From NCBI GenBank assembly GCA_016282135.1, contig JAEEKA010000077.1:1-48058 (forward strand): a stretch of DNA of 48,058 nt, read 5' to 3'. Under the pieces are notes generated by a model. The model ran no database searches. It was not told the DNA's origin and saw only the letters and a program-made list of their open reading frames with translations. Shown one piece after another: positions 32,763 through 41,476 of the stretch. Position 1 is the first letter of the stretch; the number at the start of each line of letters is the position of its first letter. The translations under genes and the position numbers were made by a program. Origin of the DNA: Oscillospiraceae bacterium. Lineage in GTDB: Bacteria; Bacillota; Clostridia; Oscillospirales; Oscillospiraceae.

Positions 32763-33785
32763 CTACTGCACGACCTGGTTTTTGCCGCTGCGTTTGCCGA
32801 GGTAAAGCTTTTTGTCGGCCAGGCTGATCCAGTCTGTGAGCTCGGTTTCGCCGTCATAGGGGGCAAGTCCCAGGGTCACTGTAAGAAAGACAGGATTCTC
32901 GTCGGGCCCAAATCGGTGCTGCTCAATGGCGTGACGTACATTGTCCAGAAGCACCTGCGCGTCCAGTGTGGTTTCCGCGTTGCCCATCAGCAGGAACTCC
33001 TCTCCGCCCCAGCGGCATATTGCGGCCTCCGATGCATTTTGCCGCATCAGATCGGCAATCGTGACCAGCACTTCATCGCCGAAGTTGTGCCCATAGGTGT
33101 CGTTGATCTGTTTGAAATCGTCAATGTCCATCATGGCCAGCCAGCCGCCCTTGTGCATATATTCCTGACCGGCGTGATTGACATAATATCGGTTTGGGAG
33201 ACCTGTAAGATTGTCCGTGCCTGCCTGGCGTGAAAGAAGCTGGTCTGCATGAAAGGTAATCATGGTGAACGCGGAAAGCGCGGCAATGTTGATGCTGAAG
33301 GTCACGATTCCCCATCCGATTTGCAGCCAATTGCTCAGATTCTTGGGGAGAATATAGCTTGGCTTGACGTAAAAGCAGGCGATAAAGCAGCCCAGATAGC
33401 TGAGCGCTCCCACCACACACAGCGGAACCGCCCGGACAAAGGGCATCTTGAGACTGCGTCCCAAAAACTCCGCAAAAAAGGCCAGCACACTCATGCCGAT
33501 CAGCGTAATCTGAAAGCCGTTTTCCCAGCCTGTGAACAAGGCGGCCAGCGTCATGTGCAGAAGCACCTCTATGTAGGTGGCGTCCACAAAAAAGCGGAAC
33601 CATTCCCGATGGATTGCATAGGTCATCCCGATATAGAAGGCAATGCTGAAAACATTGAACCAGGCCATTGGCTTGACGCCGCAAACTGAGAACATGACCA
33701 GCAAGAGAATATGAATGAGGAGAAAGAGCGCTGTGATGGTCCAGGACAAAAGCTTTTCCTGGCGAACGGTCATAAATTGATTCAT
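32763..33785 (-). CDS. Membrane-bound diguanylate cyclase (GGDEF)
   Basis: A 340-residue protein with about six transmembrane segments (15-180) and a C-terminal GGDEF domain. The active site is GGEEF (260-264) with metal-binding Asp220 in MDIDDFKQIND and the substrate block DNLTGLPNRYY. It should make c-di-GMP from GTP. No RxxD inhibitory site precedes GGEEF (text ICRWGGEEF), so product inhibition is probably lacking. The start at 33785 has AAAGGAG upstream. Its promoter is TTGAAA (33882-33887) and TATAAT (33859-33864), 17 bp apart. It shares a transcript direction with the phosphopantetheinyl transferase. Confidence 0.9.
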   Translation of the reverse strand: MNQFMTVRQEKLLSWTITALFLLIHILLLVMFSVCGVKPMAWFNVFSIAFYIGMTYAIHREWFRFFVDATYIEVLLHMTLAALFTGWENGFQITLIGMSVLAFFAEFLGRSLKMPFVRAVPLCVVGALSYLGCFIACFYVKPSYILPKNLSNWLQIGWGIVTFSINIAALSAFTMITFHADQLLSRQAGTDNLTGLPNRYYVNHAGQEYMHKGGWLAMMDIDDFKQINDTYGHNFGDEVLVTIADLMRQNASEAAICRWGGEEFLLMGNAETTLDAQVLLDNVRHAIEQHRFGPDENPVFLTVTLGLAPYDGETELTDWISLADKKLYLGKRSGKNQVVQ

Positions 33786-33858
33786 AGGAAGGCTCCTTTA
33801 TGAGAGCGGGCAAAATCAATCCATCTTTAGAAAGCGTCTGAATCTCTTTTTCTGTCTG

Positions 33859-33887
33859 ATTATAACACGGAATAATTCCTTTTTCAA
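33859..33887 (-). promoter_or_regulatory. Promoter of the diguanylate cyclase gene
   Basis: On the minus strand TTGAAA (33882-33887), 17-bp spacer, TATAAT (33859-33864), giving a leader of about 70 nt. A near-perfect A+T-rich palindrome lies 40 bp upstream. Confidence 0.75.
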
Positions 33888-33926
33888 GAGAATATATATT
33901 CAGAGACCCAGAGGGCGAGAGATATC

Positions 33927-33971
33927 TTTCTTAAAAATTTTTGTTATATTCCAACAAAATTTTTTAAGAAA
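33927..33971. repeat. A+T-rich near-perfect palindrome between divergent genes
   Basis: Two 19-nt arms, TTTCTTAAAAATTTTTGTT (33927-33945) and AACAAAATTTTTTAAGAAA (33953-33971), pair with one mismatch around a 7-nt centre. It lies upstream of both the diguanylate cyclase and the purC promoters, so it cannot be a terminator for either. It is a candidate operator or cruciform. A smaller hairpin GGGCA/TGCCC with a following T5 lies at about 33983-34003. Confidence 0.65.
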
Positions 33972-34068
33972 TCAGAATTGGAATGGGCAAAATGCCCTGC
34001 TTTTTCGCAGCATGAACAGAAAGAAACAGACGCTTTTCACAAATATCAGACAAGATCTCGTTCTTGGA

Positions 34069-34097
34069 TTGACGAAACGGGGAAGATGTGGTATTGT
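34069..34097 (+). promoter_or_regulatory. Promoter of the purine operon
   Basis: TTGACG (34069-34074), 17-bp spacer, TATTGT (34092-34097). An inverted repeat CAAGA/TCTTG (34051-34066) lies directly upstream of the -35 box. No PurR-type box (CCGAAC) was recognised. Confidence 0.65.
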
Positions 34098-34103
34098 AAG
34101 GCC

Positions 34104-34352
34104 GGTTGTTTCAAGTGTGACGAGACCGGATCCGGAGCGTCGGCGCTGCCGCAAGGGGCGCGGAAATCGGATCAGCTGTCAAAGATTCTGAGAGGTACGC
34201 TATATGGCTGCTTGCTTTGAGTTCCACCATTCTGTCTTTCCTTTCGACGTTCTCACTCCGCTTGTATCTGCGGGCGCAGTGCCCGCATCTGAATCTGTCG
34301 TACTGCCTGGTTTTTGCGGTGCCTGAGTGCACCCGCACAAACCGGGCTTTTT
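34104..34352 (+). promoter_or_regulatory. Long structured purC leader ending in an intrinsic terminator
   Basis: From a start near 34104 the leader runs about 290 nt to the purC ATG. It contains several GC-rich stems, for example CCGGT/ACCGG near 34101-34129 and GCGGGC/GCCCGC (34270-34286). It ends in a strong terminator: arms 34305-34322 and 34329-34347, then T5 (34348-34352). A terminator inside a leader implies attenuation by a ligand or protein. I find none of the conserved text of guanine, PRPP/ykkC, ZTP or T-box elements. Confidence 0.65.
34305..34352 (+). terminator. Attenuator-type terminator before purC
   Basis: A long hairpin of about 17 pairs with one bulge and a 6-nt loop (CTGAGT, 34323-34328) is followed by TTTTTC. 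It lies 45 bp before the purC start, so the operon can only be expressed by read-through or antitermination. Confidence 0.85.
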
Positions 34353-34397
34353 CTATCCACAAACCAAAAATGAAAAGAAATGAAGGAGAACGCAACC

Positions 34398-35084
34398 ATG
34401 GGAAACAAGCTCGTATACACCGGCAAGACCAAGAATGTCTACGCCCTCGACAACGGTAACTACCTGTTGAAATTCAAGGATGACTGCACCGGCAAGGACG
34501 GCGTGTTCGATCCGGGCGAGAACTCCGTGGGCCTGACCATTGACGGTGTGGGCGACGTGAATCTGCGCATGTCCATCTACTTCTTTGAAAAGATCAACGC
34601 GGCAGGCATCCGTACCCATTATGTGTCCGCGAACCTGGCGGATACCACCATGGAAGTTCTGCCCGCAAAGGTTTTCGGCAAGGGCTTGGAGGTTATCTGC
34701 CGCTACAAGGCGGTGGGAAGCTTCTTCCGCCGCTATGGGGAGTACATTGCAGAGGGTGCCGATCTGCCTGCCTATGTGGAAACGACCTTTAAGAACGACG
34801 AAAAGGGCGATCCTCTGGTTACGAAGGACGGCCTTGTGGTTCTGGGCGTAATGACCGCGGAGCAGTATGACGATATCAAGGCCATGACCCAGAAGATCAC
34901 AAAGATTGTGGCCGACGAGATGTCCGCCAAGGGCATGGTGCTCTATGACATCAAGTTTGAGTTCGGCTATGACGCGGACGGAAAGGTCATGCTCATTGAC
35001 GAAATCGCTTCCGGCAATATGCGGGTCTATAAGGACGGCAAGTACATCGATCCCATGACCCTCTCCAAGCTTTTCTTCGCGTAA
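34398..35084 (+). CDS. purC: Phosphoribosylaminoimidazole-succinocarboxamide synthase (SAICAR synthase)
   Basis: Joins aspartate to CAIR in purine synthesis. The 228-residue product starts [17 protein letters not shown], the ATP-binding hairpin, and has [21 protein letters not shown] and [30 protein letters not shown]. The last block departs from the common DEISPDTCR text, so it belongs to a divergent PurC group. AAGGAG lies 8 bp before ATG 34398. First gene of the pur operon. purE and purB, which flank this step, are not in the window. Confidence 0.9.
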   Translation: MGNKLVYTGKTKNVYALDNGNYLLKFKDDCTGKDGVFDPGENSVGLTIDGVGDVNLRMSIYFFEKINAAGIRTHYVSANLADTTMEVLPAKVFGKGLEVICRYKAVGSFFRRYGEYIAEGADLPAYVETTFKNDEKGDPLVTKDGLVVLGVMTAEQYDDIKAMTQKITKIVADEMSAKGMVLYDIKFEFGYDADGKVMLIDEIASGNMRVYKDGKYIDPMTLSKLFFA

Positions 35085-35121
35085 AGCGCAGGGATAAAAC
35101 GATTAATCAGGAGGTCCTCTT

Positions 35122-36543
35122 ATGGGAGGCTTTTTCGGAATCACTTCCAAAACCGACTGTATGGCCGATGTTTTTTTCGGCACGGATTACCATTCTCACC
35201 TGGGTACCCGCAGGGCAGGCATGGCTGCCTGGGACAGAGAGATCGGCTTGCAGCGGAAGATCCATAACATTGAAAACGCGCCCTTCCGAACTCGGTTTGA
35301 GACCATTTTTGACGAGATGCAGGGCAGCTCGGCCATCGGCTGCATCAGCGACGCGGAACCCCAGCCCCTTTTGATCCGCTCCAATCATGGCACCTATGCC
35401 ATTTGCATCATTGGACGAATCAACAACGCGGACGAGCTGATCGATCAATATCTTTCTTTCTCCGGCGGCCATTTCGACGCAAAGACCGGCGGTGAGGTCA
35501 ACGTGGTGGAGCTTCTGGCCGCCTTGATCGATCAGAAGACCAGCTTTGCCGAAGGAATCCGATTTGCCCAGAAGTCCATCTCCGGCACCGCCTCCATTCT
35601 GATTCTGGAGGAGAACGGCACGATTATTGCTGCCAGAGACAGGCTGGGCCGGCTGCCCGTTACCATCGGGCGCCGGGAGGATGGATATGCTGTCAGCATG
35701 GAATCCTTTGCCTATGAAAAGTTGGGCTTCAGCTTTGAACGGGAGCTTGGACCCGGGGAAATCGTCTCTGTGACGCCGGACGCTGTGACCCAGCTTTCTC
35801 CTCCGGGCAAAGAGAAACGGGTCTGTTCCTTCCTTTGGAGCTACTACGGCTATCCCACTTCCAACTATGAGGGAGTCAACGTGGAGGCCATGCGCTACCG
35901 CAACGGCGCGATTATGGCCCAGGCAGACCGGGAACGAGGCGATTTCAACATTGACTATGTGGGCGGCGTTCCGGATTCCGGTACGCCTCACGCCATCGGT
36001 TACGCCAATGAAAGCGGCAAGCATTTTGCCCGGGCCTTTATCAAGTATACTCCAACCTGGTCCAGAAGCTTTATGCCTCCCGCGCAGGTGGACCGGGATA
36101 AGATCGCCAAGATGAAGCAGATTCCTGTAAAGGAATTGATCAAGGACAAGGATCTGCTTTTTGTGGATGATTCCATTGTCCGGGGCACCCAGCTTCGGGA
36201 AACGGTGGAATTCCTCTATGAAAATGGCGCCCGTTCCGTCCACATGCGTTCCGCCTGCCCACCCATTATGTTCGGATGCAAATATCTGAATTTCTCCCGG
36301 TCCACTTCGGAAATGGAGTTGATCTCCCGCCGGGTCATCATGGAGCTGGAGGGGGAGGAGGGATTCGCGCACCTGGAGGAATACGCTGACGGCAATACCG
36401 AGCGGGGCAAACGCCTCCGGGAGTCCATCTGTGAGCGCTTCCAATTTGCCTCGCTGGACTTTCAGTCTCTGGAGGGCGTGATCGAGGCCATCGGCCTGCC
36501 GGAATGTGAGCTTTGCACATACTGCTGGAACGGAAAGGAATAA
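35122..36543 (+). CDS. purF: PurF-like amidophosphoribosyltransferase lacking the glutaminase site
   Basis: A 473-residue homologue of glutamine PRPP amidotransferase, the first committed enzyme of purine synthesis. The phosphoribosyltransferase half is intact: the PRPP motif LFVDDSIVRGTQL (346-358, Asp349-Asp350), and candidate iron-sulfur cysteines Cys235, Cys386, Cys462, Cys465 and Cys468. The N-terminal Ntn-hydrolase half is not. The N-terminus is MGGFFGITSK, where the catalytic Cys would be expected (CGxxGI), and no Cys appears before residue 13. The substrate block usually reading GHVRYST is GCISDAE (73-79), and the NGN oxyanion text is GRINN. By inference it cannot hydrolyse glutamine and would use free ammonia or a separate donor. 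AGGAGG precedes the ATG. Confidence 0.88.
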   Translation: MGGFFGITSKTDCMADVFFGTDYHSHLGTRRAGMAAWDREIGLQRKIHNIENAPFRTRFETIFDEMQGSSAIGCISDAEPQPLLIRSNHGTYAICIIGRINNADELIDQYLSFSGGHFDAKTGGEVNVVELLAALIDQKTSFAEGIRFAQKSISGTASILILEENGTIIAARDRLGRLPVTIGRREDGYAVSMESFAYEKLGFSFERELGPGEIVSVTPDAVTQLSPPGKEKRVCSFLWSYYGYPTSNYEGVNVEAMRYRNGAIMAQADRERGDFNIDYVGGVPDSGTPHAIGYANESGKHFARAFIKYTPTWSRSFMPPAQVDRDKIAKMKQIPVKELIKDKDLLFVDDSIVRGTQLRETVEFLYENGARSVHMRSACPPIMFGCKYLNFSRSTSEMELISRRVIMELEGEEGFAHLEEYADGNTERGKRLRESICERFQFASLDFQSLEGVIEAIGLPECELCTYCWNGKE

Positions 36544-36546
36544 GCC

Positions 36547-37590
36547 ATGAACGAGTTTTCCAAATCTGAGGCCTATGCGGCTGCCGGCGTGGACATTACT
36601 GCCGGTTACCGGGCCGTTGCGTTGATGAAGCGCCATATTGCCGCCACCATGACCGCCGGCGTTTGCTCCGACGTTGGCGGCTTTGGCGGCCTCTTTGAGC
36701 TGGATCTGACCGGAATGCAGCATCCGGTTCTGGTTTCCGGTACCGACGGTGTGGGAACCAAACTAAAGATTGCTTTCCTGATGGATAAGCATGATACAGT
36801 GGGCATCGACTGTGTGGCAATGTGCGTCAACGACGTCATCTGCTGCGGTGCAAAGCCCCTGTTCTTTCTGGACTATATCGCCTGCGGCAAGAATGTCCCG
36901 GAGCGGATTGAGCAGATCGTTAAGGGCGTCTGCGACGGCTGTGTTCAGGCGGGCAGCGCCCTGATCGGCGGAGAGACTGCAGAAATGCCCGGCTTCTATC
37001 CCGTGGACGAATATGATCTGGCCGGCTTCTCCGTTGGCGCCGTGGAGAAAACAAAGATTCTCAACAACGCGGAAATGAAGCCCGGCGACGTGCTGATCGC
37101 CCTGCCCTCCAGCGGCGTTCATTCCAACGGCTTCTCCCTGGTTCGCAAGGTCTTCGACGTGGAGCACGCGGACCTGAGCGCCCCCGTGGCTGCCCTGGGC
37201 GGACGCTCTCTGGGCGAGACCCTGCTGACTCCCACGAAGATCTATGTCAAACCTGTTTTGGCCGTCATGGATCGGGTTCGTGTCAAGGGCGTCAGCCATA
37301 TTACCGGTGGCGGCTTCTATGAAAACATTCCCCGCATGATCCCCGAGGGACTCTGTGCCAGGATCAAAGAGAGCGACGTTCGAGTGCTTCCCATCTTTGA
37401 CCTGATTGCGGAAACAGGTCAGGTTTCCCGGCGGGACATGTTCAACACCTTCAACATGGGCGTTGGCATGTGCCTGACGGTTGCTCCTGCTGATGCCCAG
37501 ACGGTGCTTTCTATTCTGCATGACCAGGGTGAGGACGCCTATGTGATGGGTGAGATTGTCTCCGGCGAGCGGAGGATTGAGTTATGCTGA
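36547..37590 (+). CDS. purM: Phosphoribosylformylglycinamidine cyclo-ligase (AIR synthetase)
   Basis: ATP-dependent closure of the imidazole ring, converting FGAM to AIR. The 347-residue product has [45 protein letters not shown] and [15 protein letters not shown], all standard PurM blocks. It begins 3 bp after the PurF-like stop with GGAAAGG upstream, and overlaps purN by 7 bp. Confidence 0.96.
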   Translation: MNEFSKSEAYAAAGVDITAGYRAVALMKRHIAATMTAGVCSDVGGFGGLFELDLTGMQHPVLVSGTDGVGTKLKIAFLMDKHDTVGIDCVAMCVNDVICCGAKPLFFLDYIACGKNVPERIEQIVKGVCDGCVQAGSALIGGETAEMPGFYPVDEYDLAGFSVGAVEKTKILNNAEMKPGDVLIALPSSGVHSNGFSLVRKVFDVEHADLSAPVAALGGRSLGETLLTPTKIYVKPVLAVMDRVRVKGVSHITGGGFYENIPRMIPEGLCARIKESDVRVLPIFDLIAETGQVSRRDMFNTFNMGVGMCLTVAPADAQTVLSILHDQGEDAYVMGEIVSGERRIELC

Positions 37591-38207
37591 ATCGGCCCGA
37601 AAAGCTTCGGGTTGCGGTTCTGGTCTCCGGCGGAGGCACCAATCTTCAGGCGATTCTGGACGCCCGCGGAACCGTGATCCAAAACGCGGAAATCGTCCTG
37701 GTGGTATCCAGCCAGCCCAACGCCTACGCGCTGGAACGGGCCGGTCTGGCCGGTATCCCTGCCGTGACGCTTTCCAAAAAAGAATTGGGCGGCCAGGAGG
37801 CCTTCGAGGCGGCCCTGATCCGAGTGCTTGCAGATTATCGAGTGGACCTGATCGTGCTGGCGGGCTTCCTGACCATTCTCTCTCCGGAATTTGCCCGAAA
37901 ATACGACCGGCGGATCATTAACGTCCATCCATCCCTGATTCCCTCCTTTTGCGGCAAGGGCTTCTACGGCCTGCGGGTCCATGAGGCCGCCTTGGAGCGG
38001 GGGGTCAAGGTCACCGGCGCCACGGTTCACTACGTCAACGAAATCCCCGACGGGGGAGAGATCCTCCTGCAAAAGCCCGTCCCTGTTCTTCTGGAGGATA
38101 CGCCCCAGACCCTCCAGCGTCGGGTCATGGAGCAGGCTGAATGGATTCTGCTTCCCCAGGCAATTGAACAGATTGCTTTGCAGAAATCAGATCATAAACA
38201 AAAATAA
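37584..38207 (+). CDS. purN: Phosphoribosylglycinamide formyltransferase (folate-dependent)
   Basis: Transfers formyl from 10-formyl-THF to GAR. The 207-residue product has the phosphate loop SGGGTNLQ (15-22), the catalytic set Asn113, His115 and Asp156 ([11 protein letters not shown] and EIPDGGEIL) and [12 protein letters not shown]. The start overlaps purM by 7 bp. The only formate-independent GAR transformylase in the window; purT was not seen. Confidence 0.95.
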   Translation: MLNRPEKLRVAVLVSGGGTNLQAILDARGTVIQNAEIVLVVSSQPNAYALERAGLAGIPAVTLSKKELGGQEAFEAALIRVLADYRVDLIVLAGFLTILSPEFARKYDRRIINVHPSLIPSFCGKGFYGLRVHEAALERGVKVTGATVHYVNEIPDGGEILLQKPVPVLLEDTPQTLQRRVMEQAEWILLPQAIEQIALQKSDHKQK

Positions 38208-38226
38208 TTGTATCAAGGAGCAGCGT

Positions 38227-38946
38227 ATGAATATCTATGAAAACCTTCCGATTTCCGCGTTGATCAAGGGCAATTCCTACGTGGGCCGGGGCATCGTCCT
38301 GGGGCTGACAGAGGACGGGACAAAGGCTGTTTCCGCCTATTTCATCATGGGCCGCAGCGCCAATTCCCGGAACCGTGTGTTTACAGTTCGGAACGGCGAG
38401 CTGTTTACCGAGCCTTTCGACGCCGCCAAGGTTGAAGACCCCAGCCTGATTATTTACGCCGCCGTCCGCCAGTACGGTAGTTGTCTTATCGTTACCAACG
38501 GCAATCAGACGGATACGATCTATGATGGACTCGTTGCCGGAAAGAGCTTTTCTGAGTCGCTGGAATCCCGCTGTTTTGAGCCGGACGCTCCCAACTTTAC
38601 CCCCAGAATCAGCGGTATGTTGACCCTTTGCGCAAAACGTCCCCGCTACGAGATGAGCATTCTAAAGAGCATTGACGCAGCGGGAAGCGACTGCGCCAGA
38701 TATACCTTCGCATACCCTGCAAAGCCCGGTTTGGGGCATTTTCTCCACACCTACGTTTGCGACGGCAGCCCCATTCCCACCTTCCAGGGGGAGCCCGAGC
38801 GCGTCTGTCTTGGCAACGATATTGACGCTTTTACCCGGGAACTGTGGGAGAATCTGGACGCGGACAACAAGATTTCTCTCTACGTCCGGTTTACTGACCT
38901 GAACACGAAGGAAGTTTCAGAGAGACTCATCAATAAGAACAAGTGA
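38227..38946 (+). CDS. purO: IMP cyclohydrolase, archaeal PurO type
   Basis: Closes FAICAR to IMP, the last step of purine synthesis. The 239-residue product resembles archaeal PurO and the related bacterial IMP cyclohydrolases (ENLPISALIKGNSYVGRGIVLGL, YFIMGRSANSRNRVF, IIYAAVRQYGSCLIVTNGNQTDTI), not the N-terminal half of PurH. CAAGGAG lies before ATG 38227; the frame is open upstream inside purN but has no start signal. It lies directly before the stand-alone formyltransferase, so the two replace bifunctional PurH. Confidence 0.85.
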   Translation: MNIYENLPISALIKGNSYVGRGIVLGLTEDGTKAVSAYFIMGRSANSRNRVFTVRNGELFTEPFDAAKVEDPSLIIYAAVRQYGSCLIVTNGNQTDTIYDGLVAGKSFSESLESRCFEPDAPNFTPRISGMLTLCAKRPRYEMSILKSIDAAGSDCARYTFAYPAKPGLGHFLHTYVCDGSPIPTFQGEPERVCLGNDIDAFTRELWENLDADNKISLYVRFTDLNTKEVSERLINKNK

Positions 38947-38957
38947 GGGTTTTCAGA

Positions 38958-40142
38958 ATGAAAGAATTTGAACTGAAATACGGCTGCAATCCCAACCAAA
39001 AGCCCGCAAGGATCTACATGGAAGACGGCAGCGAGCTTCCTGTGGAGATTCTGAATGGACGCCCGGGCTATATCAACTTCCTGGATGCACTGAACTCCTG
39101 GCAGCTGGTCAAGGAATTGAAGGAAGCGCTTGGCCTGCCCGCCGCCGCGTCCTTCAAGCACGTCAGCCCCACCTCGGCCGCTGTGGGTCTGCCCATGAAC
39201 GAGCGGCTGAAGAAGGCCTGCTTTGTGGACGACGTTCCAAATCTCGACGAGCATCCTCTGGCCTGCGCCTATGCCAGGGCCCGGGGCACGGATCGGATGT
39301 GCTCCTTTGGAGACTGGGTGGCCCTTTCCGATGAATGCGACGCCCTGACCGCTTCTCTCATCAAGCGGGAGGTTTCCGACGGCGTGATTGCCCCCGGCTA
39401 CACCCCGGAGGCTCTGGAGATTTTGAAGACCAAGCGCAAGGGCGGCTACAACGTGGTCAAAATTGATCCGAACTACGTTCCCGCCGTCCTGGAAAAGAAG
39501 CAGGTCTTCGGCGTCACCTTTGAGCAGGGCAGAAACAACTTCCGGATCGACCGGGCGCTGCTGAACAACCTGGTGACGGAGAACAAGAACCTTCCAGAGA
39601 GTGCCGCCCGGGACCTGATTGTTTCCCTGATTACCCTGAAATATACCCAGTCCAATTCCGTCTGCTTTGCCGTGGACGGACAGGCGATCGGTGTGGGCGC
39701 CGGCCAGCAATCCCGTATCCACTGCACCCGTCTGGCGGGCTCCAAGGCGGATACCTGGTTCCTGCGTCAGTCCGACAAGGTTCTGAATCTGCCCTTCCGG
39801 GCTGATTTAGGCCGCCCGGACCGGGATAACGTGATCGACGGCTATATCAACCAGAATGAAGAGGATGTCTGTGCCGACGGCGTTTGGCAGCGCTACTTCA
39901 CCCGCCGGCCGGAGCCCTTTACCCGTGCCGAACAGCGGGCCTGGCTGGACACGGTCCACGACGTGGCGCTTGGCTCTGACGCCTTCTTCCCGTTCTTTGA
40001 CAACATCGAGCGGGCCTTCCGTTCCGGCGTCCGCTACATTGCCGAGCCCGGCGGCTCCATCCGGGACGACGCTGTGATCGATTGCTGTAACCGGCACGAT
40101 ATGGTCATGGCCTTTACCGGCATGCGACTGTTCCACCATTGA
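38958..40142 (+). CDS. purH: AICAR formyltransferase, stand-alone (no cyclohydrolase domain)
   Basis: Formylates AICAR with 10-formyl-THF. The 394-residue product corresponds only to the C-terminal domain of PurH: FELKYGCNPNQKPARIY at the start, ASFKHVSPTSAAVGLPM with the catalytic Lys-His pair, YTQSNSVCFAVDGQAIGVGAGQQSRIHC and ALGSDAFFPFFDNIE. ATG 38958 has GAGGG 8 bp upstream. The product, FAICAR, is then closed by the preceding purO gene product. The C-terminus AFTGMRLFHH is complete. Confidence 0.93.
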   Translation: MKEFELKYGCNPNQKPARIYMEDGSELPVEILNGRPGYINFLDALNSWQLVKELKEALGLPAAASFKHVSPTSAAVGLPMNERLKKACFVDDVPNLDEHPLACAYARARGTDRMCSFGDWVALSDECDALTASLIKREVSDGVIAPGYTPEALEILKTKRKGGYNVVKIDPNYVPAVLEKKQVFGVTFEQGRNNFRIDRALLNNLVTENKNLPESAARDLIVSLITLKYTQSNSVCFAVDGQAIGVGAGQQSRIHCTRLAGSKADTWFLRQSDKVLNLPFRADLGRPDRDNVIDGYINQNEEDVCADGVWQRYFTRRPEPFTRAEQRAWLDTVHDVALGSDAFFPFFDNIERAFRSGVRYIAEPGGSIRDDAVIDCCNRHDMVMAFTGMRLFHH

Positions 40143-40154
40143 TTCATACACGCA

Positions 40155-40187
40155 GCCGCTATGACGCAGGATATGCGTCATAGCGGC
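40155..40187. repeat. Perfect 14-bp hairpin between purH and purD
   Basis: GCCGCTATGACGCA (40155-40168) and TGCGTCATAGCGGC (40174-40187) pair perfectly with a 5-nt loop. No T run follows, so it looks like an RNA processing or stability element or a weak terminator inside the operon. Confidence 0.7.
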
Positions 40188-40207
40188 ATACGAAAAGGGA
40201 GAGAAAA

Positions 40208-41476
40208 ATGAAAGTCATGGTCATTGGCGGCGGTGGACGCGAGCATGCCATCGTCAAAAAGCTAAAAGAGAACAAAACCATTACGGAGCTCTACTGTTTG
40301 CCCGGTAATGGCGGCATTGCCCGGGATGCAGTCTGCGTCCCGATTGCCGCGGTGGATTTGGACGGAATCGTTTCCTTTGCCCTGGAGCACCGGATCGACT
40401 ACGCGGTGGTTGCCCCGGACGACCCCCTGGCCCTTGGCGCAGTGGACCGACTGGAGGCGATCGGCGTGGATTGCTTCGGCCCCCGGAAGAACGCCGCCGT
40501 CATCGAGGCCAGCAAGGTTTTTGCCAAGGACCTGATGAAGCGCTACGGCATCCCTACGGCCCGATATGAGACCTTTGACCGGATGGAAAAGGCGCTTGCA
40601 TATCTGAAAACTGTCCCCATGCCCGCCGTCATCAAGGCGGACGGACTGGCGCTGGGAAAAGGAGTTATCATTGCCAAAACTTTGTCGGAGGCAGAAGAGG
40701 CGGTTCACTCCATGATGGCGGAGAAGCGCTTCGGCAGGAGCGGAGAGCGGATCGTCATTGAGGAATTCCTGGAGGGACCGGAGATTTCCGTCCTTTCCTT
40801 TACCGACGGAAAAACGATTGTTCCCATGGTCTCCTCCATGGATCACAAGCGGGCATGGGAAGGGAACACCGGTCCCAACACCGGCGGCATGGGCGCTGTT
40901 GCGCCGAATCCCTATTACACGCCTGAAGTCGCCAAACGCTGCATGGAGGCCATCTTCCTGCCTACCATCCGCGCTATGGCGCAGGAAGGCAGAAGCTTCA
41001 AGGGCTGCCTCTATTTCGGCCTGATGCTGACCAAAGACGGACCGAAGGTGATCGAATACAACTGCCGTTTCGGTGACCCGGAGACCCAGGTGGTTTTGCC
41101 CCTGCTGGAAAGCGATTTGTTTACCGTTATGCGGGCTGTTTCGGAAGAACAGCTTGCCGAGTGCCCGGTGCGCTTCTCCAAGGCTTCCGCTGCCTGCGTT
41201 ATCCTGGCATCCAAGGGCTATCCCGGCGCCTATGAAAAGGGCTTTCCCATTTCCATCCCCGCCGGCTTGGACGCCGAAGTCTTTGTGGCCGGCGCAAAGG
41301 AGAAGGACGGCGGACTTGTCACCTCCGGCGGACGGGTTTTGGGCGTGACAGCCTTGGGAAAGAAGCTCTCGGATGCGCTGGATCGTGCCTACAAGGCAGT
41401 GAAGCAGATTGATTTTGAAAATGCTTATTATCGCCGGGACATCGGCGCGCTGGCCCTTGCGGCGAAGGAGGACTAA
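40208..41476 (+). CDS. purD: Phosphoribosylamine-glycine ligase (GAR synthetase)
   Basis: ATP-grasp ligase joining glycine to phosphoribosylamine. The 422-residue product begins MKVMVIGGGGREHAIVKKL and contains ADGLALGKGVIIAK, NTGGMGAVAPNPYY, FGLMLTKDGPKVIEYNCRFGDPETQVVLP and the C-terminal AIR-carboxylase-like domain. GGGAGAG lies before the ATG. Its TAA overlaps the purL ATG (TAATG). Its substrate, phosphoribosylamine, is made by the unusual PurF-like protein. Confidence 0.96.
   Translation: MKVMVIGGGGREHAIVKKLKENKTITELYCLPGNGGIARDAVCVPIAAVDLDGIVSFALEHRIDYAVVAPDDPLALGAVDRLEAIGVDCFGPRKNAAVIEASKVFAKDLMKRYGIPTARYETFDRMEKALAYLKTVPMPAVIKADGLALGKGVIIAKTLSEAEEAVHSMMAEKRFGRSGERIVIEEFLEGPEISVLSFTDGKTIVPMVSSMDHKRAWEGNTGPNTGGMGAVAPNPYYTPEVAKRCMEAIFLPTIRAMAQEGRSFKGCLYFGLMLTKDGPKVIEYNCRFGDPETQVVLPLLESDLFTVMRAVSEEQLAECPVRFSKASAACVILASKGYPGAYEKGFPISIPAGLDAEVFVAGAKEKDGGLVTSGGRVLGVTALGKKLSDALDRAYKAVKQIDFENAYYRRDIGALALAAKED

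Noticed and set aside
34104-34352. ZTP, PRPP or guanine riboswitch upstream of purC
   Set aside because: The conserved core motifs of these classes were searched for by eye and not found; only the terminator is sure.
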